Of a stretch of 64,000 nucleotides of DNA, positions 31,764-40,515 are shown piece by piece. A program made the position numbers and the translations under genes. The notes beneath the pieces are model-generated. The model worked only from the letters and a program-made list of their open reading frames with translations, had not been told where the DNA came from and made no database searches. The DNA comes from Methylicorpusculum sp. Its GTDB lineage: Bacteria > Pseudomonadota > Gammaproteobacteria > Methylococcales > Methylomonadaceae. The stretch's first letter is position 1. Every line of letters begins with the position of its first letter. The DNA is taken from the NCBI RefSeq assembly GCF_030651835.1, contig NZ_JAUSBX010000038.1:24366-88365 (forward strand). Reading direction: 5' to 3'.

Positions 31764-32222
31764 TCCTGAACATTAAATTGCATTGATGAATAAAATCTTG
31801 ACCGCTCAGCGTTGATCCTGGAATTATCAGTAGATCCACGAAAAAAACGAGAGCGCTTTGAGTTCGATACTGATGGATCCATGACAGCTAAAGTCAGGGG
31901 GCTAGGTTATTTCCGCCTTACCTGATTTTCGTAGCTGACATCAGCGGTTAATTGAGAAACCCCGCTGGACCCGCTAGAAACAAATTGAAGAACCACTAGA
32001 GACACCGCCTTATTCAGGATAACGATTGATTTTTAACTAGGACTCGCCAGAAGTAAGCAGAAGCTGTTTGAATTAACATGCATGGATACAGGAAGTAAAT
32101 AGTAAGGATTTGCATAGGGAACGGGCCTAACCAACGGTTTTTCAAGCATGACCCGCCATTTCGCCGCGCCATTCTAAACCGAATCCTTGTTAAAAACGAA
32201 ATGAAAAGTATAGGGGCCGGAT

Positions 32223-32516
32223 TCAACCGCCAATCAGTACGGTTGGATAGCCTATGATAATGGTCCCGCCATGGGCGGTCGAATCACCCATTCTGGCAGC
32301 CGGCATTCCGCCTATCAAGACAGTTGCCGATCCTTTGATAATGGAATCAGGCGGCCCCACACAAACCGCCATATCGCTGACCCGGGCCGCAGGAAGCCCG
32401 CCGATGAGTATATTCGGCGCACCCGGTGCAGCAATGGGTCCGCCGACATGAGGAACGGGGCCGGTAGTCATAGGGCAAACATGCATATCGGTCAGTCTGG
32501 CTGCGGGTTGTCCCAT
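32223..32516 (-). CDS. PAAR-domain T6SS spike-tip protein
   Basis: PAAR repeats: GQPAARLTDMHVCP, GGLPAARVSDMAVCVGPPDSI, GGMPAARMGDSTAHGGTI; no C-terminal extension. Confidence 0.9.
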   Translation of the reverse strand: MGQPAARLTDMHVCPMTTGPVPHVGGPIAAPGAPNILIGGLPAARVSDMAVCVGPPDSIIKGSATVLIGGMPAARMGDSTAHGGTIIIGYPTVLIGG

Positions 32517-32539
32517 TATTCCTCCGGTTAAGTTAGGTT

Positions 32540-32702
32540 CCTGATTATAAAGATGCTTCAGCAACAACGTCTTTCCGGCAGGAATTGCCGGAATCTAGAG
32601 CACAAGGATGTGTTCGGCGCTCGCCATCCATGGCACCTGGATCTGGGCAATCCCTGCCGAGATGACGTCTTTTGACTGAGCTGATTGATCTTTATAATCA
32701 GG
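32540..32702. mobile_element. MITE-like element, family CCTGATTATAAAGATC, copy B (inverted relative to A)
   Basis: CCTGATTATAAAGATG...GATCTTTATAATCAGG; flanked by AGTTAGGTT (32531-32539) and AGTTAGTTT (32703-32711), a candidate 9-bp target duplication. Confidence 0.88.
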
Positions 32703-32733
32703 AGTTAGTTTCTAGTGAAAATTGGAATGGTTA

Positions 32734-33318
32734 TTACTGGACAGCGCGGCCGTCACCACCGGCCGCGATATCGATACCTTGCTTCAAAAAGCACTGATAA
32801 TTGCTTTTAACGTGCTCAGGCCCGTTTTGAACCGCCGCCAGCATCACCGCACCGACAACCGCCTTGCCGCTTAACTCATCGGCGGGCGGTACAACCGTTC
32901 CTTCAATCGGTGAGATATTTCCACCGCTCCAAAATGCCGCCATAGCAGCCCAGCCTGCAGCCGTTTTAAGCCGCGTAGCTTCGGCTGCCGCTAAAGCCTT
33001 CGTCCGGTTTTCATCGGTCGGTTTATACACCCAAGCCTCTGCCAGTTGAATTGCCTGAGTATCGGTAAGCGGTGAGTTTTCATTCAGGCCTTTACGAGCC
33101 GACAAACAAGCCCACCAGGTCGCCTCACGTTTCGGTAACGCGCCAGCCAAAAACCGAACCGCGTCAGGATAAAGCTCTTTTTCTATCAACTGTGACAAAA
33201 AGTCAGCCGGAGCAGTATCGTCTTTTAATAACTGCAATGCCTCGCCTTCCAATTCAAGACCTAAACAGACAGCAGCTGCCGTTGGGTGCTTGATTTTAAC
33301 CAGGTTCTTTTCAGACAT
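32734..33318 (-). CDS. Conserved-looking T6SS-linked protein of unknown function
   Basis: 194-aa ORF, Ala-rich helical, upstream of the PAAR gene on the same strand; resembles the PAAR-adjacent DUF6931-type family (from memory, not searched). Confidence 0.6.
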   Translation of the reverse strand: MSEKNLVKIKHPTAAAVCLGLELEGEALQLLKDDTAPADFLSQLIEKELYPDAVRFLAGALPKREATWWACLSARKGLNENSPLTDTQAIQLAEAWVYKPTDENRTKALAAAEATRLKTAAGWAAMAAFWSGGNISPIEGTVVPPADELSGKAVVGAVMLAAVQNGPEHVKSNYQCFLKQGIDIAAGGDGRAVQ

Positions 33319-33460
33319 TTATAAATCTCGGCTTATGTCCATCTTTAACAGTGAATATGCCCCTAAAGCGGACACTTTCATTTTTCGTTGTCATTCAACA
33401 TAGTCAGTTTAAAGCTATTGGCTTATCCAAGCTACCCGGCTTGACCCACAATGCCAGACC

Positions 33461-33784
33461 CAATGCCGTTAAGTTAAGCATTTTACTAACCGCCCCTCTT
33501 CTTTGAAAAAGAGGGGTTGGGGGAGATTATATGAATAAATCCCCCTCGATCCCCCTTTTTAAAGGCACTGTTCGCGTTAATAGTAGGAGTCGCCCCGGCA
33601 GGGATTGCCGGGGTCCAGAAGCCATGGATGGCGTTGGGCTTTCACATCCTTGTGACCTGGATTCGCTTACGCGGTCTAACGGCTCCGGCAATCCATGCCG
33701 GAATGACGGCGTTGATTTACTTTCAACTACTAACGCGAACAGTGCTTTATTAAAGGGGGGAAGAAGCCAAACTTAACGGTATTG
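33461..33784. mobile_element. Nested MITE/REP stack
   Basis: Outer CAATGCCGTTAAGTTAAG...ACTTAACGGTATTG; inner GCACTGTTCGCGTTAATAGT (33565-33584) ... ACTACTAACGCGAACAGTGC (33726-33745), 19/20; core shares the GGCAGGGATTGCC...CCGGCAATCC motif of copies A and B. Confidence 0.85.
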
Positions 33785-33824
33785 CTCCTAAGGGTAGCCA
33801 CTATCCTACCCGCAATAATGGCAC

Positions 33825-35156
33825 TTAAAATTCCATTCTCGCGCCTAAATTAATGCTGTGACTACTGATATCCTGATAGCCGAGCATCACGTCATAAGAA
33901 ACAAACCCTGATAGCCCATCGGCAAACTGGCCTGAAAGTCCGGTGCCGAGTGTCGCGAAATTACGATCTCCGCTTTGTGTCACCACATTGAAGCGCTGCC
34001 CGCTGGGATCATCGATAAAACTGGCACCGATATTACGGCTTCCGTCTTTGTATTGATGATGCCATTCGGCTCTGACTTGAGCCAATACGACACCAAACGG
34101 CAAACTAAAAGCATAAGAGGATTCAGCGCCTAAAGTCGTTGTCCATGAATCGATGGTCTGATCACTGAACGCCATGCCCCAGCCTTGACCGCCGGTTTCA
34201 CGGTAAGAATCCACCGCAACACCGAGATAATTACCTCTAAAATAAGGTGTTGCGGTCAATGCCCCAAACGCGAAATCATAACCGATGCCTAAACTGTAGG
34301 ACTGCTGATTACCGCCGGGAGCAGCATTGGCTTGAGTATTGACTGACAAATAGGTGATTTTGCGGGTTGTTTCATAGTCGCTTCCGCCATAAGACGCGAT
34401 GGCATCCAGGTGAAAATTATCCCAGAAATAGTACGTTCCATAGATCGATCCGGTATAGGTATCGGTCGTCGTATTACCTTGATTTCTGCCAAATTCGGAA
34501 TTGGAACTCAAATAACTGAACGCAGCCCCTACCACCAGCTCATCAGTCAGTTTGTAATCGGCCCCGCCGGTAAACCCGTAATTGTCGAAATTAAATCCCA
34601 CTTGATCGAAACTATTGTCAACATCGCCTACCTGGATATTCATGTTCAACCAAACACCCAACTTACCGCCCAAACCGAAATCATCGCCTGCCGCGCCACC
34701 TGCAGGCCTGCCATTTTGATAAAACTGCAAGCCCGCCAATTGCGTATTGCCGCCGTTAAGCCCGGCATGAAGATTGGAAATACGGGTTTTGATCGTGGTA
34801 TCCACCAGACCGACCTGACCCGCCGTCACCCGGGTAGCCTGGGTGCCTTGCTGAATGATTTGTTCGGGAGAAATGGTTTGAAAGATTGCGAGACCTTCTG
34901 CTGAATTGATATTAATTTCGTTCTCGAATATCTCAAAGTATCTGCTGCACAAGCTGGAACTGGAACTAATTTCATTAGAACAAGCGGATGAAACCGCATT
35001 GTACAAATTGATCTGGGTTTTATTGAATAGTGTTGGATCCAATTCTAAGGACTCCGCTGATAGCGCCGATGAAAACAACAAGCCCCCTCCCATCACGATC
35101 AAACCCGTATAACTTATACTTAGGTTATCCATCCTACTGCTCAACTTTTTCTTCAT
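33825..35156 (-). CDS. Autotransporter-type outer-membrane beta-barrel protein with very short passenger
   Basis: Signal peptide (ALSAESL), autotransporter beta-domain-like repeats (GGADYKLTDELVVGAAFSYLSS), C-terminal aromatic ARMEF. Confidence 0.8.
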   Translation of the reverse strand: MKKKLSSRMDNLSISYTGLIVMGGGLLFSSALSAESLELDPTLFNKTQINLYNAVSSACSNEISSSSSLCSRYFEIFENEININSAEGLAIFQTISPEQIIQQGTQATRVTAGQVGLVDTTIKTRISNLHAGLNGGNTQLAGLQFYQNGRPAGGAAGDDFGLGGKLGVWLNMNIQVGDVDNSFDQVGFNFDNYGFTGGADYKLTDELVVGAAFSYLSSNSEFGRNQGNTTTDTYTGSIYGTYYFWDNFHLDAIASYGGSDYETTRKITYLSVNTQANAAPGGNQQSYSLGIGYDFAFGALTATPYFRGNYLGVAVDSYRETGGQGWGMAFSDQTIDSWTTTLGAESSYAFSLPFGVVLAQVRAEWHHQYKDGSRNIGASFIDDPSGQRFNVVTQSGDRNFATLGTGLSGQFADGLSGFVSYDVMLGYQDISSHSINLGARMEF

Positions 35157-35418
35157 ATTCCCCCCGGAATTATAATTTTAAATATTCGTTATCCCTGGCT
35201 TTCCGGGCTTAATTACCACTCAAAGCAATGGCACCGGCAAGGTTTGTAAGGATTAAATTCTAGCTCAAAAATCTGATCGGATTATATTTGCCCAATGCAC
35301 TGCTTGATTGATTTGTAAGCCTTTTGAGGGATTGTTCAATATTACAATTGCGGCTGTCAATCTAAATAAGGAGTCAATACTATAATGAAGGCTCCACATC
35401 CGATTTATTGAGGCCGTA

Positions 35419-37311
35419 ATGAACGTCGATCCATCCAATTCAGCAGAAGAAATGCTCGATGATGACGCAACTCGATTAAGCAAAAAGCCATCAAGCCTCA
35501 ATAAATCAGCGTCGAATAAAACCAATCCCGCTTTTTCTGACCATTTGGCGATTCTCGATATTATCGGTGAAGGCGGCGTCGGCCGGGTTTATCTGGCTTA
35601 CGATGAGACGATCGGCAGACGGGTTGCGGTCAAAGAGCTTTTGGAAGAATTCCACACACCCGAGAATCCCGCCGATACCGAAATTGAAAACTCATTTGTC
35701 CATGAAGCCAAAATCACCGGCAAACTGGAGCATCCAGGCATTGTGCCGGTTTATGAACTGGGCCGTAAGGCGGATGGCAGGCCTTATTATGCAATGCGCT
35801 ATATCAAAGGTCAGACGCTGGAACAACAGCTCAGAAAAACGCCCCAGTCCGACGTAGAAGACACCTTCAGTCAACGCATAAAATTATTGGGCATACTCAT
35901 CGACGTTTGCAACACGCTGGCCTATGCGCATGCTAAAGGCGTTATTCACCGTGACTTAAAACCCGGCAATGTCATCAGCGGTAATTTTGGTGAAACCATC
36001 GTGGTGGACTGGGGATTGGCCCAAGTGTTTGACGATGATGACAATACTTACTTTTACCGTGAAGCGTTAACCCATCAAAGACATACGCTTAGTGACAGCT
36101 CCTCGACAGAAGTTTTGGGAACCCCTGCCTATATGGCCCCCGAGCAATTCAACGGTATGTCCGGAAAAACCAGCGATGTTTACAGCCTGGGCATCATTTT
36201 ATTCAGAATCATTACCGGCACGTTACCCTACCGGGGTCCATTAGATGAAATTGAACAGCAAATCAAAAGCGACAACCGGACACCGTCCCCAAAACAATTT
36301 AATCCATCCGCGCCGCCCGAATTAATCGCTATTTGTGAAAAGGCGATTCATAAAGATCCTGCCTTACGTTTTGCCAATGCCGGCGAACTGGCCGAACAGT
36401 TAAAAGCGTTTCGCGATGGCCGGATGGTCAATATTTATGCTTACTCAAAACAGGAATTATTACGCAGGTTTCTGGCGCAGAATAAATTTACGGTCATCAT
36501 GACTGCCCTGCTCTTTTTGACCGTCGCCGCCGGCGCGGGTTTTTCTGTCCATTATGCGAAGCAAATGCACAGCGCCAAAACAGAGGCCGAACAAGCATTA
36601 AGCCTGGTTACGGCTTACGGCGAACTATCACAGCATCAAGCAAAAACGGTTGCTGCCGCCATCGCCTCAAAATCAGCCCGATTGATTTCAGATATGAAAC
36701 AAGCCGCTGATAAAATCAGCGCTGACAGCAATTCAGAGCAGGCAGTCCTCAAAGAACTGCATAATCATTACCCCCGATTCGACTCGTTCTCCCTACGAAA
36801 AGCCTCTGAAGTCTTCTCCCTCTTTTCAGCCTCCGATGAAAACAGTCAGGCTCCCACCGTCAATGTCGAAAATGATCACCTGTCACTGATTTTTCGCAGC
36901 CCAATTTCTGAAAACGGCACTATCGTCAACTATATCGAGGCCGTCATGTATCCGGAAAAAGTATTTCCTGATTTTTTCCCTACCGTTCTAAAATCGGTTG
37001 ATCGCCCTAGAGACATTTGGATCATGCGTAGCGATGGCCTGATATTGTATGATGCGAATTCTAAATTAGTCGGCACTAATCTTTTTATCGATCAAGGCAT
37101 TTGGAGCTCGCCTTCATTGCTGGCATTCGCCCGACTGACGTTAGTGGAGGATGACAGTATCGGCTACTACAGTTTTATTGATGGCAATACTGAGTTTTAC
37201 AAAATTGCCGCCTGGAATTCTGTCAAATTCGATGGCGAATTCAGCTGGAAAATCATTGTAAATTACACGTATTTGCGCAAAGACGCATCGGAAACCATCA
37301 GCTTGTTCTAA
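35419..37311 (+). CDS. Transmembrane Ser/Thr protein kinase with C-terminal Cache-like sensor domain
   Basis: Kinase motifs GEGGVGRVYLAYD, VAVKELLEEF, HRDLKPGNVI, VVDWGLAQ, GTPAYMAPEQF; TM (VIMTALLFLTVAAGAGFSV); DIWIMRSDGLILYDANSKLVGTNLF resembles Cache. Confidence 0.9.
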   Translation: MNVDPSNSAEEMLDDDATRLSKKPSSLNKSASNKTNPAFSDHLAILDIIGEGGVGRVYLAYDETIGRRVAVKELLEEFHTPENPADTEIENSFVHEAKITGKLEHPGIVPVYELGRKADGRPYYAMRYIKGQTLEQQLRKTPQSDVEDTFSQRIKLLGILIDVCNTLAYAHAKGVIHRDLKPGNVISGNFGETIVVDWGLAQVFDDDDNTYFYREALTHQRHTLSDSSSTEVLGTPAYMAPEQFNGMSGKTSDVYSLGIILFRIITGTLPYRGPLDEIEQQIKSDNRTPSPKQFNPSAPPELIAICEKAIHKDPALRFANAGELAEQLKAFRDGRMVNIYAYSKQELLRRFLAQNKFTVIMTALLFLTVAAGAGFSVHYAKQMHSAKTEAEQALSLVTAYGELSQHQAKTVAAAIASKSARLISDMKQAADKISADSNSEQAVLKELHNHYPRFDSFSLRKASEVFSLFSASDENSQAPTVNVENDHLSLIFRSPISENGTIVNYIEAVMYPEKVFPDFFPTVLKSVDRPRDIWIMRSDGLILYDANSKLVGTNLFIDQGIWSSPSLLAFARLTLVEDDSIGYYSFIDGNTEFYKIAAWNSVKFDGEFSWKIIVNYTYLRKDASETISLF

Positions 37312-37359
37312 ACTCTTTCGACGGGTGTTTCAATTCACCTGAAGCTGAAACCTTCTGGT

Positions 37360-37569
37360 GTGGCAGGAATCGCATCGTCCAGTGCGCCTAGCGTTATCGG
37401 CCTCAGCACGATCGCATTTACGCTGGATCCACTTGGCTTGCCAACCAGCGTTGCGATCATCCTGCTGATTGCCATCGATCCTATTGTCGATCCGATTTTG
37501 ACAGCGTTAAACGTTCACCCCAACTGCGCAATGACGGTTTTGTTTTGGCCGACGATAACTACGAGATGA
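37360..37569 (+). pseudogene. C-terminal relic of a dicarboxylate/amino acid:cation symporter (DctA/GltP-like)
   Basis: GIASSSAPSVIGLSTIAFTLDPLGLPTSVAIILLIAIDPIVDPILTALNVHPNCAMTVL matches the conserved end of DAACS transporters; no upstream portion. Confidence 0.65.
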
Positions 37570-37584
37570 AAGCACAGCAAGAGC

Positions 37585-39525
37585 TCAATTGATCATGATG
37601 ATGCCGCCTTTCAACGTGAGCATGCCGTCGCCGTTAACGGTGGTCATCGGGCTTTTGGCGTCCAGTTTGGTGTCGCCCTGAATCGTTACCATCATGCCTT
37701 TTATCGTAATCCCGGATTGCTCGATCTTAATGCTGTTCCCACCGACTTTTAATTCAATTGAGGTCATGGCTTCAATGGTACTTTTGCCAACGTCTACCTT
37801 GACGGAATGATCTCCGGCTTTTACTTGAGTAGAGTCATCACCTTGATCAATTTGGGCTTTGCGATCCCCCATTTTGACCGTCAGCGTATCAGTGCCTTCA
37901 TTTAACGTCACCGTTCTGTGGTTTTGAATTTCAATCGTTTGATCGCCTTTGTCTTTTTTATCGAGACCGATTTTACGGGTCTCGTTGTTTTCGATCACGC
38001 AATTGAAGTCTTTTTCGGCATGGATATAAATTTCTTCCGAGTCTTTTTTATCCTCAAAACGCAATTCATTAAAATTCTCAGCAGAGCCTTCTTTGGAACT
38101 GCGCGTCTTAATCCCGCTTTGGGTTTGGTTAGCCGGTAAATCGTAAGGGGGCATTTGTTCGCCGTTGTAGACTCGACCGGTTATCAAAGGCTGATCCGGG
38201 TCACCTTCAAGAAAACTGACAACGACTTCCTGCCCGATCCTGGGCAGAGAAATCCAACCCCATTTTTTACCGGCCATAGGCTGAGAAACGCGCACCCAGC
38301 AGGAACTTTTTTCATCTGACTGCCCGTCCCTGTCCCAGTGAAACTGAACTTTGACCCGACCGTATTTATCGGTCCAGATTTCCTCACCGGACTTGCCTAC
38401 CACAATCGCCGTCTGAGAACCGGCAATAACCGGTTTAGGGGTGATTCTTTGAGACCGATAGACCTGGCTTGCATCGATTGCGGTGAATTGACACTGAAAT
38501 ATTTCTCCGCCTCCGCCCATACCGGACGCCAAAGCATCACCCATGATGGTATACGACGCTGAGACAATCACATGTTCTGTATTTTCTTCAGCAAAGTAAT
38601 AATCGGTCAGCTTAAATTTCATTCCGGGTATCACACCTGCGGCATTCCCCTGGCCTTGCTTTAACGAATAAGCCATTTGGGTTTCTTCAAGACGCTTTTC
38701 CGTGAGCTTGGTGCCCACAGATGCCTTGGTATATTTACCCGGAAAGTCATAGACTTCCTGACTGTTATTGGAAAAACCCTTGAGATTATGCTTTTTACTG
38801 GTTAAATCCGTACTGGGCGTCTCGAAGTCAAAATCATTCAGTTCATATTTGCCGGCAGTTACCTGACTTTGACTGAGCCACTCATGGATATGATCTCGCT
38901 CTCTGACACCGATGTTGCCGGGCGGAAAAAAAGGAATCGTCTGATAACCGGAAATCGATTGCCAATCATTGTTTGAGTCGGTGATGACCAATGTGTGTTT
39001 GTTATTTTGATGTTCGAAATAATAAAAAATCCCGTCATGTTCCATCAGGCGGCTGATAAAATCAAAATCACTTTCACGGTACTGCACACAATAATCTAAA
39101 GATTCGTAAGAGCCTTCAATTTTATATTTAACATCAGCAAAGGCATATTCAGCCAAAACGGCCTTGATGACATCGACTACGGATTTATCCTGAAAAATAC
39201 GGCTGTTGGCATTCAAACTCAGATACCATAACCACGGCTTAACCGTAGCCCGGTAGTAGATATAGTCACCGCGAAAACCGGTATGTTTGAACTGAACGAT
39301 CTCGCCATTAAAGAAACGATCACCGCTTTTCAGCTCAAGTTTAACGGTCAAGCCCTTACCGAGCAGCTGGTCAGCTTTGACGCTGCCCAGTTTTATCTCG
39401 CGAATCAACTCAACTTCAAACTCAAATAACCGACCTATTTTTTCAGTACCGGTCATTCCATAAAAGATGAGCTGGTCTTTTCCCAACGGCGTGGTTGCGG
39501 TAACGGTTCGGTTGTTTTGAGCCAT
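37585..39525 (-). CDS. vgrG: T6SS VgrG spike protein (TssI)
   Basis: gp27-like N-terminus (YCVQYRESDFDFISRLMEHDGIFYYFEH), gp5-like OB (KVQFHWDRDGQ...WVRVSQPMAGKKWGWISLPRIGQEVVVSFLEGDPDQPLITGRVYNG). Confidence 0.97.
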   Translation of the reverse strand: MAQNNRTVTATTPLGKDQLIFYGMTGTEKIGRLFEFEVELIREIKLGSVKADQLLGKGLTVKLELKSGDRFFNGEIVQFKHTGFRGDYIYYRATVKPWLWYLSLNANSRIFQDKSVVDVIKAVLAEYAFADVKYKIEGSYESLDYCVQYRESDFDFISRLMEHDGIFYYFEHQNNKHTLVITDSNNDWQSISGYQTIPFFPPGNIGVRERDHIHEWLSQSQVTAGKYELNDFDFETPSTDLTSKKHNLKGFSNNSQEVYDFPGKYTKASVGTKLTEKRLEETQMAYSLKQGQGNAAGVIPGMKFKLTDYYFAEENTEHVIVSASYTIMGDALASGMGGGGEIFQCQFTAIDASQVYRSQRITPKPVIAGSQTAIVVGKSGEEIWTDKYGRVKVQFHWDRDGQSDEKSSCWVRVSQPMAGKKWGWISLPRIGQEVVVSFLEGDPDQPLITGRVYNGEQMPPYDLPANQTQSGIKTRSSKEGSAENFNELRFEDKKDSEEIYIHAEKDFNCVIENNETRKIGLDKKDKGDQTIEIQNHRTVTLNEGTDTLTVKMGDRKAQIDQGDDSTQVKAGDHSVKVDVGKSTIEAMTSIELKVGGNSIKIEQSGITIKGMMVTIQGDTKLDAKSPMTTVNGDGMLTLKGGIIMIN

Positions 39526-39630
39526 GATTCAAATGTTTCCGGTTATAAAGTGACCTAACAGAGGCGACTGACAGATTGGTTTTATTGACTTGTCTAAATC
39601 AAAGTTTAAATGCCCATAAAATGAATTAAT

Positions 39631-39727
39631 GTAGGGCGGTTTCGCGATAGCAAACCGCCAATCAATGCACAACAACAATCCCAACCAGCCCATTTGTGGA
39701 TTGCCTAACGGCGAATCCACCCTACAC
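39631..39727. repeat. GTAGGGCGG/CCACCCTAC palindromic intergenic repeat
   Basis: GTAGGGCGGTTTCGCGATAGCAAACCGCC ... GGCGAATCCACCCTACAC between vgrG and the unassigned ORF. Confidence 0.7.
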
Positions 39728-39767
39728 TTAATCCCTCGAACGGCCGTCATTAATTTCGGACATTTAA

Positions 39768-40415
39768 TTAATCGGAAACCGCTACCCGTTCAGCTGCAAT
39801 CGATGCGGGGCACGTCGAATATTTAGATACCCAATCCCAATCCTTCGCGGTAAAAGAGATCGGCGTCATGTCGGGACCGCTAAAAACTTGCGGCCAAGCA
39901 TTCTTCACGTTGTTGTCCCACCCTGGCTTCATGGCAAATAAAGAATAACACCAAGCCAGTATCACAATCCGGTTGGAAAGCAGCTGTTTATCGATTTCAG
40001 CTTTCAACTTATCAACACTGTCATGCGTCCCGCTCCCTACATCATTCACAATAACGTTAATCCCCGCCAGCTTTGGGTTTGTGTTCAGACTCTTCGCTAC
40101 TTTAAGATCGTCGTTTGGGTTGATAGCATTGTCTTTCCCATCGCGTGGGATAAATTTCCCCGTCGAGAGGTCGATTTGTTGACCTAATTGGTCCCCATGC
40201 CTTCCAGCTAACACGGTAAAAGTCTTTTGCCCTTTACTATATAAATCCCGAACGATTTCTTGCCATGACCCGTCGCCCGTGAAATTCACTGACGTATAGA
40301 CGTTGCCAATTATTACCCAAGGGCAATCTTCGAACGACCATACCCCAGTATTCATCTTGTTCCAGACGTTTTTGGGGGACAAGTTGCTTGTCGATTTTAT
40401 GTATTTCGCAGCCAT
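39768..40415 (-). CDS. Unassigned protein between clpV and vgrG; candidate T6SS cargo or accessory
   Basis: ORF with AAGGAG Shine-Dalgarno before ATG at 40415; no recognised family; location within T6SS locus. Confidence 0.6.
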   Translation of the reverse strand: MAAKYIKSTSNLSPKNVWNKMNTGVWSFEDCPWVIIGNVYTSVNFTGDGSWQEIVRDLYSKGQKTFTVLAGRHGDQLGQQIDLSTGKFIPRDGKDNAINPNDDLKVAKSLNTNPKLAGINVIVNDVGSGTHDSVDKLKAEIDKQLLSNRIVILAWCYSLFAMKPGWDNNVKNAWPQVFSGPDMTPISFTAKDWDWVSKYSTCPASIAAERVAVSD

Positions 40416-40515
40416 CAGTTTCTCCTTCGCATTTAAATTTAAGTTAGTTTTGACCGCATCCAAGCCAACAAAACCCGACCTTTGAGGCTAAACCACCTTT
40501 TTAAGCACAATCCCA

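Noticed and set aside
33531-33776. 81-aa plus-strand ORF in the nested repeat
   Set aside because: Lies wholly within MITE/REP layers and encodes repeat translation only.
39529-39750. 73-aa minus-strand ORF between vgrG and the unassigned gene
   Set aside because: Translation of the GTAGGGCGG palindromic intergenic repeat, not a gene.
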